From NCBI GenBank assembly GCA_008011715.2, contig CP136508.1:2108001-2172000 (forward strand): a DNA stretch of 64,000 bases, in the 5' to 3' direction. This stretch comes from [Empedobacter] haloabium (GTDB lineage Bacteria > Pseudomonadota > Gammaproteobacteria > Burkholderiales > Burkholderiaceae_D). The notes under the pieces were generated by a model. It did no database searches, had not been told where the DNA came from, and saw only the letters and a program-made list of their open reading frames with translations. Made by a program: the position numbers and the translations under genes. Positions 49,204 to 58,123 of this stretch are shown in pieces. Positions within the stretch are counted from its first letter, which is position 1; each line of letters starts with the position of its first letter.

Positions 49204-49232
49204 GGGGTCTGTCCCTGCAAGGGACTGACCCC
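49204..49232. repeat. Dispersed GGGGTCTGTCCC palindrome, paired copy
   Basis: GGGGTCTGTCCC, TGCAA loop, GGGACTGACCCC. It is followed 32 bases later by a second, related palindrome at 49265, giving a two-hairpin unit as near phoR and between rlmB and cysE. Confidence 0.85.
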
Positions 49233-49264
49233 GAAGTCGCGTGCACGAAAGCGACGGCAACTTC

Positions 49265-49293
49265 AGGGTCAGTCCCCTTTGGGGACAAACCCT
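49265..49293. repeat. Dispersed palindrome, second member of the pair
   Basis: AGGGTCAGTCCCC, TT loop, GGGGACAAACCCT. The linker between it and the first member carries CCGAAGTC and CAACTTC, mirrored ends seen also at 58030-58075. Confidence 0.8.
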
Positions 49294-49321
49294 GAGCGCG
49301 CGCCGCTGGTGGGCTTGTTGA

Positions 49322-49873
49322 TCAGTGCTTGGTCTGCTGCTGCGCCTGCTGGTCCGCCAGCGCGGCGGCCTTGGCCAGCTGCTCCTCGAACGCGGCCACG
49401 GCCTGGCGCGTGGCGGTGGTGACCTGCTCATAGCCCTTGAAGGCATTGTCGATGGCGGCCTTGACGATCTCCACCGCGTTCTCCGAGCCGGGTCGGACGT
49501 TTTTCGTCACGTCGTAGATCAGCGCCGACAGGTTGCTCTTGGCTTCGGCCAGGTGGGCATCCGCCGCGCGCGTGAATTCATTGTGGATGTCGGCGATGAT
49601 CTGGCTCAGTTGCTGGTTGTAGCCGACGATATTGGTCAGGTTGTGCATTTTTGCGCTGGCGGCGGCCATGGCGGCCTTGGGGTCGCTGGCCTGGCTTGCT
49701 TCGCGCCCGGCGGCGAGGCTGTTCTCGATGCCGGTGCGGGCCGTGTTCATGTTCAGCTGCACGACCTGCTCGAGGCCCTGGACCGCCTTGTTGGTCAGCG
49801 TATTGAACGTTTCGAGCTGGAACTCGAACAACGCCTTGGTGGCCTGGGCGAACTGCTCTGGATTCTGGAACAT
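49322..49873 (-). CDS. phaP: Phasin family protein
   Basis: 183-aa alpha-helical protein of the phasin group that coats polyhydroxyalkanoate granules. Seen: FQNPEQFAQATKALFEFQLETF, the amphipathic KAVQGLEQVVQLNMNTAR helix, KMHNLTNIVGYNQQL, and an Ala/Gln-rich coiled tail (EEQLAKAAALADQQAQQQ). ATG 49873 follows GGAGGAAGAC. The presence implies PHA storage, which is common in this family of bacteria; no PHA synthase lies in the window. Long in-frame extension upstream is not used. Confidence 0.9.
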   Translation of the reverse strand: MFQNPEQFAQATKALFEFQLETFNTLTNKAVQGLEQVVQLNMNTARTGIENSLAAGREASQASDPKAAMAAASAKMHNLTNIVGYNQQLSQIIADIHNEFTRAADAHLAEAKSNLSALIYDVTKNVRPGSENAVEIVKAAIDNAFKGYEQVTTATRQAVAAFEEQLAKAAALADQQAQQQTKH

Positions 49874-49955
49874 GTGTCTTCCTCCAAAAAGTGTGGCGCC
49901 GAGGGCCAACGACACCCTCGCGTGGGGTTGCAGCAATCGTATTATTGCCGAGTCA

Positions 49956-50159
49956 TTATCTGGTACGGAAGGGTTTCTCGCAACGGGCATCACGATAGGG
50001 GCCCAGCAGCTTGCGCCAGCCGGGGCCGAGCGGGTGCTGCGCACACACCTTGCTGCCGCTGGTGACGCTCTCCCACAGCCACCAGGGCGCCGGCGCGGCC
50101 ATGGCCGACAGGGCGAACACGCATGGCAGGAGCAGGAGGGCGGGGCGGAGCAGGATCAT
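49956..50159 (-). CDS. Small exported protein after the sensor kinase gene
   Basis: 67-aa protein with a signal peptide (LLLLPCVFALSAMAA) and a short mature part with two Cys (SKVCAQHPLGPGWRKLL, DARCEKPF). Its ATG overlaps the kinase stop (ATGA), which suggests coupled translation. No family recognised. It may form a single disulfide in the periplasm. Confidence 0.6.
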   Translation of the reverse strand: MILLRPALLLLPCVFALSAMAAPAPWWLWESVTSGSKVCAQHPLGPGWRKLLGPYRDARCEKPFRTR

Positions 50160-52354
50160 GGTGCGACGGCAGGCAGGGTGAGGGTGAACGTGGTGCCCAG
50201 GCCGGGCGTGCTGTCCAGGGCGATGCGCCCGCCCAGCACGCCGGTGACGATATTGTGCGTGATGTGCAGGCCGAGGCCGGCAGCGCCGGCGCCGGGCCGG
50301 GTGGTGAAGAACGGATCATACACCCGCGCCACGTGCTCGGGCGCGATGCCGGCGCCGTCGTCGCTGACCGACAGCGCGATGGCGCCGTCGTCCAGGCCGT
50401 GCGCGGCGATCGTGACGGTGCCGTCGTCGCGCCCCGCCAGCCCGTGCACCACGGCGTTCTCGAACAGGGCGGAGAGGGCCTGGCCCAGCGGGCCGGGGTA
50501 GCTGTCCATGACCAGGTCCGGTGCGATCTGCTGTCTCACCTTCGGGCGCGGTTGCGGCGTGGCGGCCAGCAGCGGCAGCACCAGTTCGGCGATGAATTCG
50601 TCCAGCCGGAAGCGGCGCCGCTGCGAACTGGCCGTGTCGACGGCGACCTGCTTGAAGCTGGCGATCAGGCGGCCGGCGCGCGTCAGGTTGCGCACGATCA
50701 CGCCGTCCGCCTCGCCGGCCGCTTCCAGGTATTGTTCCAGGTCGGCGCGGCGCAGGCCCGCGTGCAGCCGGCTTTTCAGCGTGGCCAGATGTTCGCTCAT
50801 CGTGCTGGCGACGGTCAGGCTGTTGCCGATCGGCGTGTTCAGTTCATGCGCCACGCCCGCGACCAGCGCGCCCAGCGCCGCCAGCTTGTCGCGCCGCACC
50901 AGCTCGTCCTGCGTCAGGCGCAGGTTGTCCAGCGCCGCCGCCAGGCTGGCGCTGGCCTGCTCGGCCTGCTCCTTGGCATGGCGCAGTTCGGCCGTGCGCG
51001 CCAGCACCAGTTCTTCCAGGTGGCCGCGGTGGCGCGCCAGTTCCGCTTCGCGCCGGGTACGTTCGATGGCGATGCCGGCCAGGTGCACGGCGACGTCGAC
51101 CAGGCGTTCGTCCTCGGTTCGCGGCATGCGCGCGTCGCGGTAGTAGATCGCGAAGGAGCCCAGCACCGTGCTGGCGTCGCCCAGGATCGGCACGGCCCAG
51201 CAGGCGCGCAGGCCGTGGCGCAGTGCCAGCTCGCGGTAGCCTTCCCACAGCGGGTCGCGCGCGATGTCGGCCGCGATGACGGGTTCGCGCAGGAACATCG
51301 CCGTGCCGCAGGAGCCGGCGCGCGGGCCGACCGCGATCCCGTCCAGCGCCTGCAGGTACTCGGGCGGCAAGCTGGGCGCGGCACCGGGGCGCACCGTCTT
51401 GCCGTCCTCGTCCAGCAGCTGGATCGTGCAGACGACGCCCGGTGCCTGCGCTTCCATCAGCAACAGCAGCCTGTTCAGTGTCTCGGTCAGCGGCGCCCCG
51501 CGCGCCACCATCTCCAGCAGCGCGTTCTGGCCGGTGCGCAGCGCCTCCGCCAGGCGCTGGCCGGTGACGTCGACGAGACGCATGTGCAGCAGGCGCATGC
51601 CATGCTGTTCCAGCATGACCAGGCGGATCTCGCAGTCCACCGCGCGCCCGCTGCTGTGCTGGAACGTCATCGGGAACACGCGCACCTCGCCGCCCAGCAC
51701 CTTGTGCAGCAGCGCGTCGATCGCTTCGCGCGAGGGCGTGCCATCGGGCTGCGCGGGCGGGCACAGGTCCGCCAGGCGCAGCCGCATCAACTCCGCGCTG
51801 GTGCGGCCGAACAGCCGTTCGGCGTTGCGGTTGACGTCGATCGGCGTGCCGCGCACGGCGTCGAACAGCAAGATGGCATCCGGCGAGCCGGCCAGCAGCG
51901 TGTGGTAGTTCACTTCCAGGGTGGCCACGTCCGGCAGCTCGCCGCGCGGCAGGTCGGGCCAGGCATGCCGTACCGTCAGCTCGATCTGGATTTTCTCGAC
52001 GATTTCCTCCGGCGCGCACGGCAGGCGCAGGTAGCCGGCGGCCCCCGCTTGCAGCGCCCGTTCGCGTTCCTCTTCCGATGGCGCGGCCGACATGACGAGC
52101 ACGGGCAATGCGCGGCCGGGCGCCGCATGCGCCAGCCGCGGCAACAGCTCCAGCCGCGCGCTGCCCGCCAGCGCCACGTCGAGCAGCACCAGCGCCACGC
52201 CGTCGTCGGCGATGGCGGCGAGCGCGCTGTCGCCCCGGTTGACGACCCGCACGCCCAGTTCCAGCCGCGCGAGCATGCGCGCCAGCGCCGCGTGCTCCGC
52301 CGCGCTGACGATCAGAATGGTGTGCAGGGTGTCGGGAAGGTTCAACTGCGCCAT
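50156..52354 (-). CDS. Sensor histidine kinase with degenerate receiver, PAS and GAF domains
   Basis: 732-aa cytosolic kinase without membrane segments. Order: receiver-like domain (~10-125) with Asp59 in VLLDVAL, but no acidic pair (SAAEH in its place) and Leu instead of the conserved Lys (YLRLPCA), so phosphorylation is doubtful; PAS (~145-265); GAF (~290-435; SCGTAMFLREPVIAADI); coiled coil (~437-485); HisKA with His503 in GVAHELNTPIGN; HATPase with ENAVVHGLAG, DDGAGI, FFTTRPGAGAAGLGLHI. Start ATG 52354 opens the receiver. No response regulator is adjacent, so it is an orphan. The downstream small exported protein overlaps. Confidence 0.85.
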   Translation of the reverse strand: MAQLNLPDTLHTILIVSAAEHAALARMLARLELGVRVVNRGDSALAAIADDGVALVLLDVALAGSARLELLPRLAHAAPGRALPVLVMSAAPSEEERERALQAGAAGYLRLPCAPEEIVEKIQIELTVRHAWPDLPRGELPDVATLEVNYHTLLAGSPDAILLFDAVRGTPIDVNRNAERLFGRTSAELMRLRLADLCPPAQPDGTPSREAIDALLHKVLGGEVRVFPMTFQHSSGRAVDCEIRLVMLEQHGMRLLHMRLVDVTGQRLAEALRTGQNALLEMVARGAPLTETLNRLLLLMEAQAPGVVCTIQLLDEDGKTVRPGAAPSLPPEYLQALDGIAVGPRAGSCGTAMFLREPVIAADIARDPLWEGYRELALRHGLRACWAVPILGDASTVLGSFAIYYRDARMPRTEDERLVDVAVHLAGIAIERTRREAELARHRGHLEELVLARTAELRHAKEQAEQASASLAAALDNLRLTQDELVRRDKLAALGALVAGVAHELNTPIGNSLTVASTMSEHLATLKSRLHAGLRRADLEQYLEAAGEADGVIVRNLTRAGRLIASFKQVAVDTASSQRRRFRLDEFIAELVLPLLAATPQPRPKVRQQIAPDLVMDSYPGPLGQALSALFENAVVHGLAGRDDGTVTIAAHGLDDGAIALSVSDDGAGIAPEHVARVYDPFFTTRPGAGAAGLGLHITHNIVTGVLGGRIALDSTPGLGTTFTLTLPAVAP

Positions 52355-52435
52355 GCCAGGTCCGCTGATTGCCGATGGGCTCAGTGTAGACCATCGGCGG
52401 CAGCGTGGCGGCGCGGTTGCGCGTTGGCGACAGGC

Positions 52436-52474
52436 AAAGAAAAACGCCGCCGACCATGACAGTCGGCGGCGCTT
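52436..52474 (-). terminator. Terminator of tRNA-Leu copy 1
   Basis: On the minus strand: GCGCCGCCGACTG / CAGTCGGCGGC-type stem (GCCGCCGACTGTCATGGTCG centre) followed by a T-rich run. Located 18 bases beyond the CCA end of copy 1. Confidence 0.82.
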
Positions 52475-52491
52475 CTCAGTATCCGGTAGAG

Positions 52492-52576
52492 TGGTGCCCA
52501 CGGAGGGACTCGAACCCCCACACCTTGCGGCACATGGACCTGAACCATGCGCGTCTACCAATTCCGCCACGTGGGC
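52492..52576 (-). tRNA. tRNA-Leu (anticodon CAG), copy 1
   Basis: 85-nt class II tRNA with encoded CCA. Acceptor GCCCACG pairs with CGTGGGC; anticodon stem CATGG/CCATG encloses TTCAGGT (CAG); long variable arm; T-arm GGGGG-TTCGAGT-CCCTC. The variable arm reads CCGCAAGG here, against CCGCGAGG in the other three copies. Confidence 0.96.
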
Positions 52577-52618
52577 ACTGGTACTTCACAATGCATTGAA
52601 ACTTCGTAAAACAAGACT

Positions 52619-52703
52619 TGGTGCCCACGGAGGGACTCGAACCCCCACACCTCGCGGCACATGGACCTGAACCATGCGCGTCTACCAATTCCGCCACGTG
52701 GGC
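52619..52703 (-). tRNA. tRNA-Leu (anticodon CAG), copy 2
   Basis: Same 85-nt tRNA as copy 1 apart from one base in the variable arm. It lies 42 bases upstream of copy 1 in the direction of transcription, probably in one transcript. Confidence 0.96.
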
Positions 52704-52791
52704 CTTGTTTTACTGCTGTCTCGCTGCTTCGTTGCGGTGTTCAGCAACAGAAGGCACGCATCTTAAAGGACGAAACCGGATCGGTCAATGG

Positions 52792-53868
52792 TCATTTTGT
52801 GCTTTTGCGAAATAAATCGCGCCGGCGGCCCAGGAGCAGCAGTCCGCTGGTCAGCATGGCGGCCGTGGCGGGTTCGGGAATGGCCGGGACGTCCCAGCCG
52901 ATGACGTCCATCGCCAGCAGGTCGTCCGGCGTGATCGCGAGCAGTTCGCCCATGCCGGCGGTGGGGTCCATCAGGCCGATGAACAGGTCGTCCTTCCAGT
53001 GGCTGGCCTGGCGGCCGTCGCCGTGCACGATGCCCGTCGCGAATGGCGCCACTGCCGTCAGGCCGCCGTCCAGCGACAGGAATTTCGCGCGCTCGTCGGC
53101 GGTCCAGTCGATCACGCCGGCCGCGTGGCTTTGCATGGAGTAGCGGAACATGTCCAGTCCGGAGACGAAGGTGAATTCGTCGTCGTTGTAGAAGTCGGGC
53201 GCGCTCGAGTTGTAGTCCAGCACGTCGACGCCGCTGATGAAGCCCAGCGAGTGGCCGATCTCGTGCGCGGCGACGCCGACGAAGTCGAAGGCGTCGGCGG
53301 AGATCCCGTCGTTCGGGTTGAAGTCGAACTTGTAGTTGCTGCTGAACTGGATGAAGCCGTCGCAGGGCCCGATGCAGTGCGTCAGCGACTGGGGGGCGGG
53401 GTTCAGGCCCAACGCCTTCGCTTCGGCCGTGGCGATGCGCACGAAGGCATTGTTGGCGTCGCCGTCGTGGTCGAGGAACGGCGTGGCATTGCCGGGGCCG
53501 CCGGGGCTGTTCAGTGTCCGGTTCAGCAGCATGTTGAAGGTGCTGCCGGTGGCAAGGCTGCCGACGGCCTGGGTGTCGTAGCTCGACCTGATGTCGTCGC
53601 TCAGCGCGTTGCGGAACGTGTCGTAGCTGTACAGCTGCTGGGCCGATTGCGCCTGGCCGAGGATGCCGGGCTCGAGCGGGTTGAAGCCGACGGTCAGGTT
53701 GACCGTCACGTTGTCGTCCAGCAGATTCGACCAGCGAGCCGCCGCGTCGATGAAGCCTTGCTGTGCCTGCATGGAGGTGCCAGGGATGAACGAAAAGTTG
53801 AAGGTCGGCGCGGCGGCGGCACCTCCGGCCGCGGCCGCCAGGGTCAGGGCGGAAAGCAGGGTTTTCAT
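52792..53868 (-). CDS. PEP-CTERM zinc metalloprotease (NF038122-like)
   Basis: 358-aa secreted metalloprotease candidate. Signal peptide (~1-19), zinc site HEIGHSLGF (HExxHxxG) in VAAHEIGHSLGFISG, a downstream Met-rich turn, two Cys (HCIGPC) in the middle, and a C-terminal tail IPEPATAAMLTSGLLLLG with RRR, the exosortase sorting signal. It belongs to the matrixin-like group of PEP-CTERM proteases. Start 53868 follows GGGAG; further upstream codons lack a signal peptide. It is flanked on both sides by tRNA-Leu genes on the same strand. Likely works at the cell surface or in the biofilm matrix. Confidence 0.85.
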   Translation of the reverse strand: MKTLLSALTLAAAAGGAAAAPTFNFSFIPGTSMQAQQGFIDAAARWSNLLDDNVTVNLTVGFNPLEPGILGQAQSAQQLYSYDTFRNALSDDIRSSYDTQAVGSLATGSTFNMLLNRTLNSPGGPGNATPFLDHDGDANNAFVRIATAEAKALGLNPAPQSLTHCIGPCDGFIQFSSNYKFDFNPNDGISADAFDFVGVAAHEIGHSLGFISGVDVLDYNSSAPDFYNDDEFTFVSGLDMFRYSMQSHAAGVIDWTADERAKFLSLDGGLTAVAPFATGIVHGDGRQASHWKDDLFIGLMDPTAGMGELLAITPDDLLAMDVIGWDVPAIPEPATAAMLTSGLLLLGRRRDLFRKSTK

Positions 53869-54020
53869 GGCGGACTCCCGTTGTAAGTGGTGACGGGAGG
53901 GCAGCACGCAAAAAGCGTGCACAGCTGTCAAGCCGCAGCGGGAGGGCGCGCTGGCGCATGCGCATGCAAGCGGTATCGTGCGCACGTGTCAGGAAGTCCG
54001 ACGCATGGCGCCGGCCCAAA

Positions 54021-54061
54021 ACAAAAAAACGCAGCAAACCTGAAAGATTTGCTGCGTTCCG
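54021..54061 (-). terminator. Terminator of tRNA-Leu copies 3 and 4
   Basis: On the minus strand: AACGCAGCAAATC / GGTTTGCTGCGTT stem with TTTCA loop and seven T. It lies about 30 bases beyond copy 3, between the tRNAs and the metalloprotease gene. Confidence 0.88.
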
Positions 54062-54088
54062 TGCGGGCGATCCGCGTATCCGGTAGAG

Positions 54089-54173
54089 TGGTGCCCACGG
54101 AGGGACTCGAACCCCCACACCTCGCGGCACATGGACCTGAACCATGCGCGTCTACCAATTCCGCCACGTGGGC
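54089..54173 (-). tRNA. tRNA-Leu (anticodon CAG), copy 3
   Basis: 85-nt tRNA with encoded CCA, identical to copy 2 in its body. The 3' flank (GTATCCGGTAGAG read on the plus strand) matches that of copy 1, so the flank was duplicated with the gene. Confidence 0.96.
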
Positions 54174-54235
54174 ACTGATTACTGCTCAATACTACGTTAC
54201 TGCAAACTACGATCTACAACCTTGCTGCGGTAGAG

Positions 54236-54320
54236 TGGTGCCCACGGAGGGACTCGAACCCCCACACCTCGCGGCACATGGACCTGAACCATGCGCGTCT
54301 ACCAATTCCGCCACGTGGGC
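54236..54320 (-). tRNA. tRNA-Leu (anticodon CAG), copy 4
   Basis: 85-nt tRNA with encoded CCA, same body as copies 2 and 3. The CGGTAGAG flank on the 3' side is also retained. It is the most upstream gene of the array. Confidence 0.96.
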
Positions 54321-54501
54321 ACTGCGTGCTGCTTTATTACCACCAACTACTGCGATTATAGTGCGACGAAGAGTTTTGCGCCAGATGAACTTTCATTCCA
54401 CACTGCACATCCGCTCCGTTCTGCATTCCCGCATCGCTGCGAGAGCCGAGATTATAGAGCAATGTTTTCAAAAGTCAAAGGTATAAAAAAAGGAGATCGA
54501 C

Positions 54502-54615
54502 ATGGCGGGGCGCGCCACGATTGACGCCTTGTTAGGCAAACCGACGGACCTCCGGTACACTACCACTGACTATTTAACGAATGACCTCACAATAAGATCA
54601 AAGAACAAGTTTTGA
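54502..54615 (+). CDS. 37-codon leader ORF overlapping the rnr start
   Basis: Short ORF with a strong ribosome-binding site (AAGGAG, then ATCGAC, then ATG 54502). It encodes 37 aa, beginning MAGRATIDALLGKPTDLRYT and ending RSKNKF. Its TGA (54613-54615) overlaps the rnr TTG start (54612-54614), giving TTGA. The rnr start has no good ribosome-binding site of its own, so ribosomes ending here may reinitiate on rnr. It could be a regulatory leader peptide or a small independent protein; unrecognised. Confidence 0.55.
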   Translation: MAGRATIDALLGKPTDLRYTTTDYLTNDLTIRSKNKF

Positions 54616-57155
54616 ACCAGACTACCCATATCATTCCCAGCCGCGAGGACATCCTCGCTCTCTTCCGCAGCGCCAACGCGCCGCTCGACCTGCGCACGGT
54701 CGCCATGTCGCTGGACGTCCCGACCGAATCGCACGCCGTGCTGACCCGCCGCCTGTCCGCCATGGAGCGCGACGGCCAGCTGCGTTCCGACAGCAGCGGC
54801 TTCTACGTGCTGGCGGACCACTCCGGCTTCGTGGCCGGCCGCGTCAGCGCGCACCGCGACGGCTTCGGCTTCGTCATTCCCGACGAACCGGGCGACGACC
54901 TGTTCCTCACCGAGCGCGAGATGCAGAAGGTGCTGCATGGCGACAAGGTGCTGGCGAAAGTCGTGGGCTTCGACCGGCGCGGCCGTCCCGAGGGGACGAT
55001 CGTCGAGGTGGTCGAGCGCGGCAACACCCACATCATCGGCCGCCTGCTGAAAGATAACGGCGTGTGGATCGTGGCGCCCGAAGACAAGCGCATCGGCCAG
55101 GACATCCTGCTGGCCGGCTCGCCCGGCAAGGCCAAGAGCGGCCAGATCGTCAGCGTCGAACTGACCGAGCAGCCGGGCCGCTTCAAGCAGCCGGTTGGCC
55201 GCATCGTCGAGGTGCTGGGCGACATGGACGATCCCGGCATGGAGATCGAGATCGCCGTGCGCAAGTTCGGCGTGCCGCACGTGTTCTCCGACGCGGCGGT
55301 CAAGCAGGCGGCCAAGCTGCCGGACGTCGTGCGCGAAGCCGACTGGGGCGAACGCGTCGACCTGCGCGACGTGCCTTTGGTGACGATCGACGGCGAGGAC
55401 GCGCGCGACTTCGACGACGCGGTCTACTGCGAACCCGTCAAGATCGGCCGTACCAAGGCATTCCGCCTGATCGTGGCGATCGCCGACGTCAGCCACTACG
55501 TCAAGCCGAACGACGCGCTCGATGCGGATGCGCTCGAGCGCAGCACGTCCGTCTACTTCCCGCGCCGGGTGATCCCGATGCTGCCGGAAAAGCTGTCCAA
55601 CGGCCTGTGCTCGCTGAACCCCGCGGTGGACCGCCTGACCTTGGTGTGCGACGCCGTCATCACGGCCGCCGGCGACATCAAGGCCTACCAGTTCTATCCG
55701 GCCGTAATCCACTCGGCCGCGCGCATGACGTACACGGAAGTGGCTGCGATCCTGGGCAACACCAAGGGTCCGGAAGCGGCGAAGAAGCCGTACATCGTGC
55801 CGCACCTGCAGAACCTGTACGACGTCTACCATGCGCTGCTGAAGGCGCGCCTGGAGCGCGGCGCGATCGACTTCGAGACGACCGAGACGTACATCGTCTG
55901 CAACCCGGCCGGCAAGATCGAGAAGATCGTGCCCCGTTCGCGCAACGACGCGCACAAGCTGATCGAGGAATGCATGCTGGCGGCGAACGTGTGCGCCGCC
56001 GACCTGCTGCTGCGCCACAAGCATCCGGGCACCTACCGCATCCACGCGGCGCCCACCAAGGAAAAGCTGACGCAGGTGCGTGAGTTCCTGAAGCAGGTGG
56101 GCCTGTCGCTGGGCGGCGGCGATACGCCGGCCGCGCGCGACTACGCGGAGCTGATGAAGAAGGTCAAGGAGCGGCCGGACGCGAACCTGCTGCAGACGAT
56201 GCTGCTGCGCTCGATGCAGCAGGCCGTCTACAGCCCGGACAATATCGGCCACTTCGGCCTGGCCTACGAGGCGTATGCCCACTTCACCAGCCCGATCCGC
56301 CGCTATCCCGACCTGCTGACGCACCGCGCCATCAAGGCCATCCTGCAGGGCAAGAAGTACGAGCCGAAGGTGGCCGACAAGAGCGTGCTCAATACCACGA
56401 TCTCGAACGCGACGCGGCGCCAGCAGTTGAAGGACAAGGCGGAAGGCAAGGAGCCGAAACAGGCGCGCGACCTGACCGTGTGGGACGCGCTGGGCGTACA
56501 CTGCTCGGCCAACGAGCGCCGCGCCGACGAGGCCTCGCGCGACGTCGAGGCCTGGCTGAAGTGCTACTTCATGCAGGACAAGCTGGGCGAGGAATTCTCC
56601 GGCATCATCACCGGCGTGACCACCTTCGGCATCTTCGTGCAGCTGGACCAGCTGTTCGTCGAGGGCCTGGTGCACATCACCGACCTGGGCGGGGACTACT
56701 TCCAGTACGACGATGCGCGCCACGAACTGCGCGGCGAACGCACCGGCAAGCGTTACCAGCTGACCGACCGCGTCAACGTGCAGGTCGTGCGCGTCGACCT
56801 GGAGTCGCGCAAGATCGACCTGCGCCTGGCCGACAGCGAAACGGCCGGCATGGGCGCCGCGCCGGCACCGAAGAAGGGGCGTGGCCGTGCCACGTTCGAC
56901 GACGAGGCGGCGGCGGAAGTCGCGCCGCGCCGGTCCAAGGCGCGCAGCCGCGGCGACAAGCCGGGCAAGGCCGAGGCGTCCGGCCCGACCATCACGGTGC
57001 GCTATCCGGCGCCGGCCGAGTACGACGTGCCGCCGCCGCGCAAGCCGAAGGCGGCCAAGCCCGGCACCAAGACGGCCGCCAGCAAGCGCGGCCAGGCCGC
57101 CACGGCGGCCGCACCCCGGCCGAAGTCGCCCGCCAAGGGCAAGAAGAAGCGATGA
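54612..57155 (+). CDS. rnr: Ribonuclease R
   Basis: 3'-to-5' exoribonuclease that degrades structured RNA and takes part in rRNA and tmRNA quality control. The 847-aa protein has an N-terminal winged-helix (~5-70), cold-shock domains (~70-220), the RNB catalytic domain with the Asp cluster [13 protein letters not shown] (260-270), an S1 domain (~640-735, [20 protein letters not shown]) and a long Lys/Ala/Pro-rich tail (~750-847). The start is TTG 54612; no ATG or GTG is in frame before the upstream stop at 54582. It follows a leader ORF with overlapping stop, and rlmB follows 100 bases later. Confidence 0.95.
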   Translation: MNQTTHIIPSREDILALFRSANAPLDLRTVAMSLDVPTESHAVLTRRLSAMERDGQLRSDSSGFYVLADHSGFVAGRVSAHRDGFGFVIPDEPGDDLFLTEREMQKVLHGDKVLAKVVGFDRRGRPEGTIVEVVERGNTHIIGRLLKDNGVWIVAPEDKRIGQDILLAGSPGKAKSGQIVSVELTEQPGRFKQPVGRIVEVLGDMDDPGMEIEIAVRKFGVPHVFSDAAVKQAAKLPDVVREADWGERVDLRDVPLVTIDGEDARDFDDAVYCEPVKIGRTKAFRLIVAIADVSHYVKPNDALDADALERSTSVYFPRRVIPMLPEKLSNGLCSLNPAVDRLTLVCDAVITAAGDIKAYQFYPAVIHSAARMTYTEVAAILGNTKGPEAAKKPYIVPHLQNLYDVYHALLKARLERGAIDFETTETYIVCNPAGKIEKIVPRSRNDAHKLIEECMLAANVCAADLLLRHKHPGTYRIHAAPTKEKLTQVREFLKQVGLSLGGGDTPAARDYAELMKKVKERPDANLLQTMLLRSMQQAVYSPDNIGHFGLAYEAYAHFTSPIRRYPDLLTHRAIKAILQGKKYEPKVADKSVLNTTISNATRRQQLKDKAEGKEPKQARDLTVWDALGVHCSANERRADEASRDVEAWLKCYFMQDKLGEEFSGIITGVTTFGIFVQLDQLFVEGLVHITDLGGDYFQYDDARHELRGERTGKRYQLTDRVNVQVVRVDLESRKIDLRLADSETAGMGAAPAPKKGRGRATFDDEAAAEVAPRRSKARSRGDKPGKAEASGPTITVRYPAPAEYDVPPPRKPKAAKPGTKTAASKRGQAATAAAPRPKSPAKGKKKR

Positions 57156-57255
57156 TGTAATATGTCGTCCGGCGCCGCGGTTCAACCGCGGCGCTGCGCT
57201 TGGGCCCCAGCGGCCGGCGCACCCCGCACAACAGCTCCACAGAAGAACCAGCACC

Positions 57256-58002
57256 ATGTCCAAGAACAAAATGATTTTCGGCTTCCATGCCGTCACCTCG
57301 CGCCTGCGCCACGAAGCCTCGTCCGTGGAGGAGATCTTCGTCGACGCGGCGCGCGACGACCGCCGCATGAAGGACCTGATCACCAATGCCCGCGCGCTCG
57401 GCGTGCGCGTGATGCCCGTCGATTCGGCGCGCCTCGACAAGATCGTCGGCACGCGCCGCCACCAGGGCGTCATTGCGTTCGCCTCGCAGCTGGCGCTGGC
57501 GCGCAACCTGGACGAGCTGCTGGACGCCATCGATGGCCCGCCGCTGCTCCTGGTGCTGGACGGGATCACCGATCCGCACAACCTGGGCGCCTGCCTGCGC
57601 GTGGCCGACGGTGTCGGCGCCCATGCGGTGATCGTGCCGAAGGACCGCGCCGTCGGCCTGAACGCCACCGCCGCGAAAGTGGCCAGCGGCGCCGCCGAGA
57701 CGGTACCGTACATCACCGTGACGAACCTGGCGCGCACGCTGCGTGACCTGAAGGACCGCGACATCTGGCTGATCGGCACCTCCGACGACGGCGAAAAAGG
57801 CCTGTACGAAGCCGACTTCACGGGGCCGACGGCGCTGGTGATGGGCTCGGAAGGCGAGGGCATGCGCCGCCTGACGCGCGAGACCTGCGACGTGCTGGTC
57901 AGCATCCCGATGTTCGGCACGGTCGAGAGCCTGAACGTGTCGGTCGCTTCCGGCGTGTGCCTGTACGAGGCGCGGCGGCAGCGGATGGCCCGCGAAGTTT
58001 GA
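57256..58002 (+). CDS. rlmB: 23S rRNA (guanosine-2'-O)-methyltransferase RlmB
   Basis: SPOUT-class enzyme that methylates G2251 of 23S rRNA. The 248-aa protein has an N-terminal substrate-binding domain (~1-75, [11 protein letters not shown]) and the knotted catalytic domain with motif 1 [20 protein letters not shown], motif 2 [10 protein letters not shown] and motif 3 [15 protein letters not shown]. Start ATG 57256 follows AGAAGAACCAGCACC. The rnr-rlmB order is conserved from E. coli to betaproteobacteria. Confidence 0.96.
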   Translation: MSKNKMIFGFHAVTSRLRHEASSVEEIFVDAARDDRRMKDLITNARALGVRVMPVDSARLDKIVGTRRHQGVIAFASQLALARNLDELLDAIDGPPLLLVLDGITDPHNLGACLRVADGVGAHAVIVPKDRAVGLNATAAKVASGAAETVPYITVTNLARTLRDLKDRDIWLIGTSDDGEKGLYEADFTGPTALVMGSEGEGMRRLTRETCDVLVSIPMFGTVESLNVSVASGVCLYEARRQRMAREV

Positions 58003-58007
58003 TGCTT

Positions 58008-58034
58008 GGGGTCTGTCCCTGCGGGACCGACCCC
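58008..58034. repeat. Dispersed GGGGTCTGTCCC palindrome between rlmB and cysE, first of pair
   Basis: GGGGTCTGTCCC, TGC, GGGACCGACCCC, starting six bases after the rlmB stop. The next palindrome is at 58076. Confidence 0.85.
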
Positions 58035-58075
58035 GAAGTTCGCTCGCGCGCCTGCAAGGCCGATAGAATAACTTC

Positions 58076-58104
58076 GGGGTCAGTCCCCTGCGGGGACAGA
58101 CCCC
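58076..58104. repeat. Dispersed palindrome between rlmB and cysE, second of pair
   Basis: GGGGTCAGTCCCC, TGC, GGGGACAGACCCC. The inner edges of the pair (CCGAAGTT after the first and AACTTCGG before the second) are themselves inverted repeats, so the whole unit 58008-58104 can fold into three stems. Confidence 0.85.
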
Positions 58105-58123
58105 CCTGCCAATACCGCTAACG

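Noticed and set aside
52476..54189. Repeated short frames encoding MAELVDAHGSGPCAARCGG-like peptides
   Set aside because: They are translations of the tRNA-Leu genes, so repeats there reflect tRNA copies and not a protein family.
54570..57920. A 1116-codon open frame opposite rnr and rlmB
   Set aside because: Same GC artefact; composition unlike a protein, and both plus-strand genes have clear catalytic motifs.
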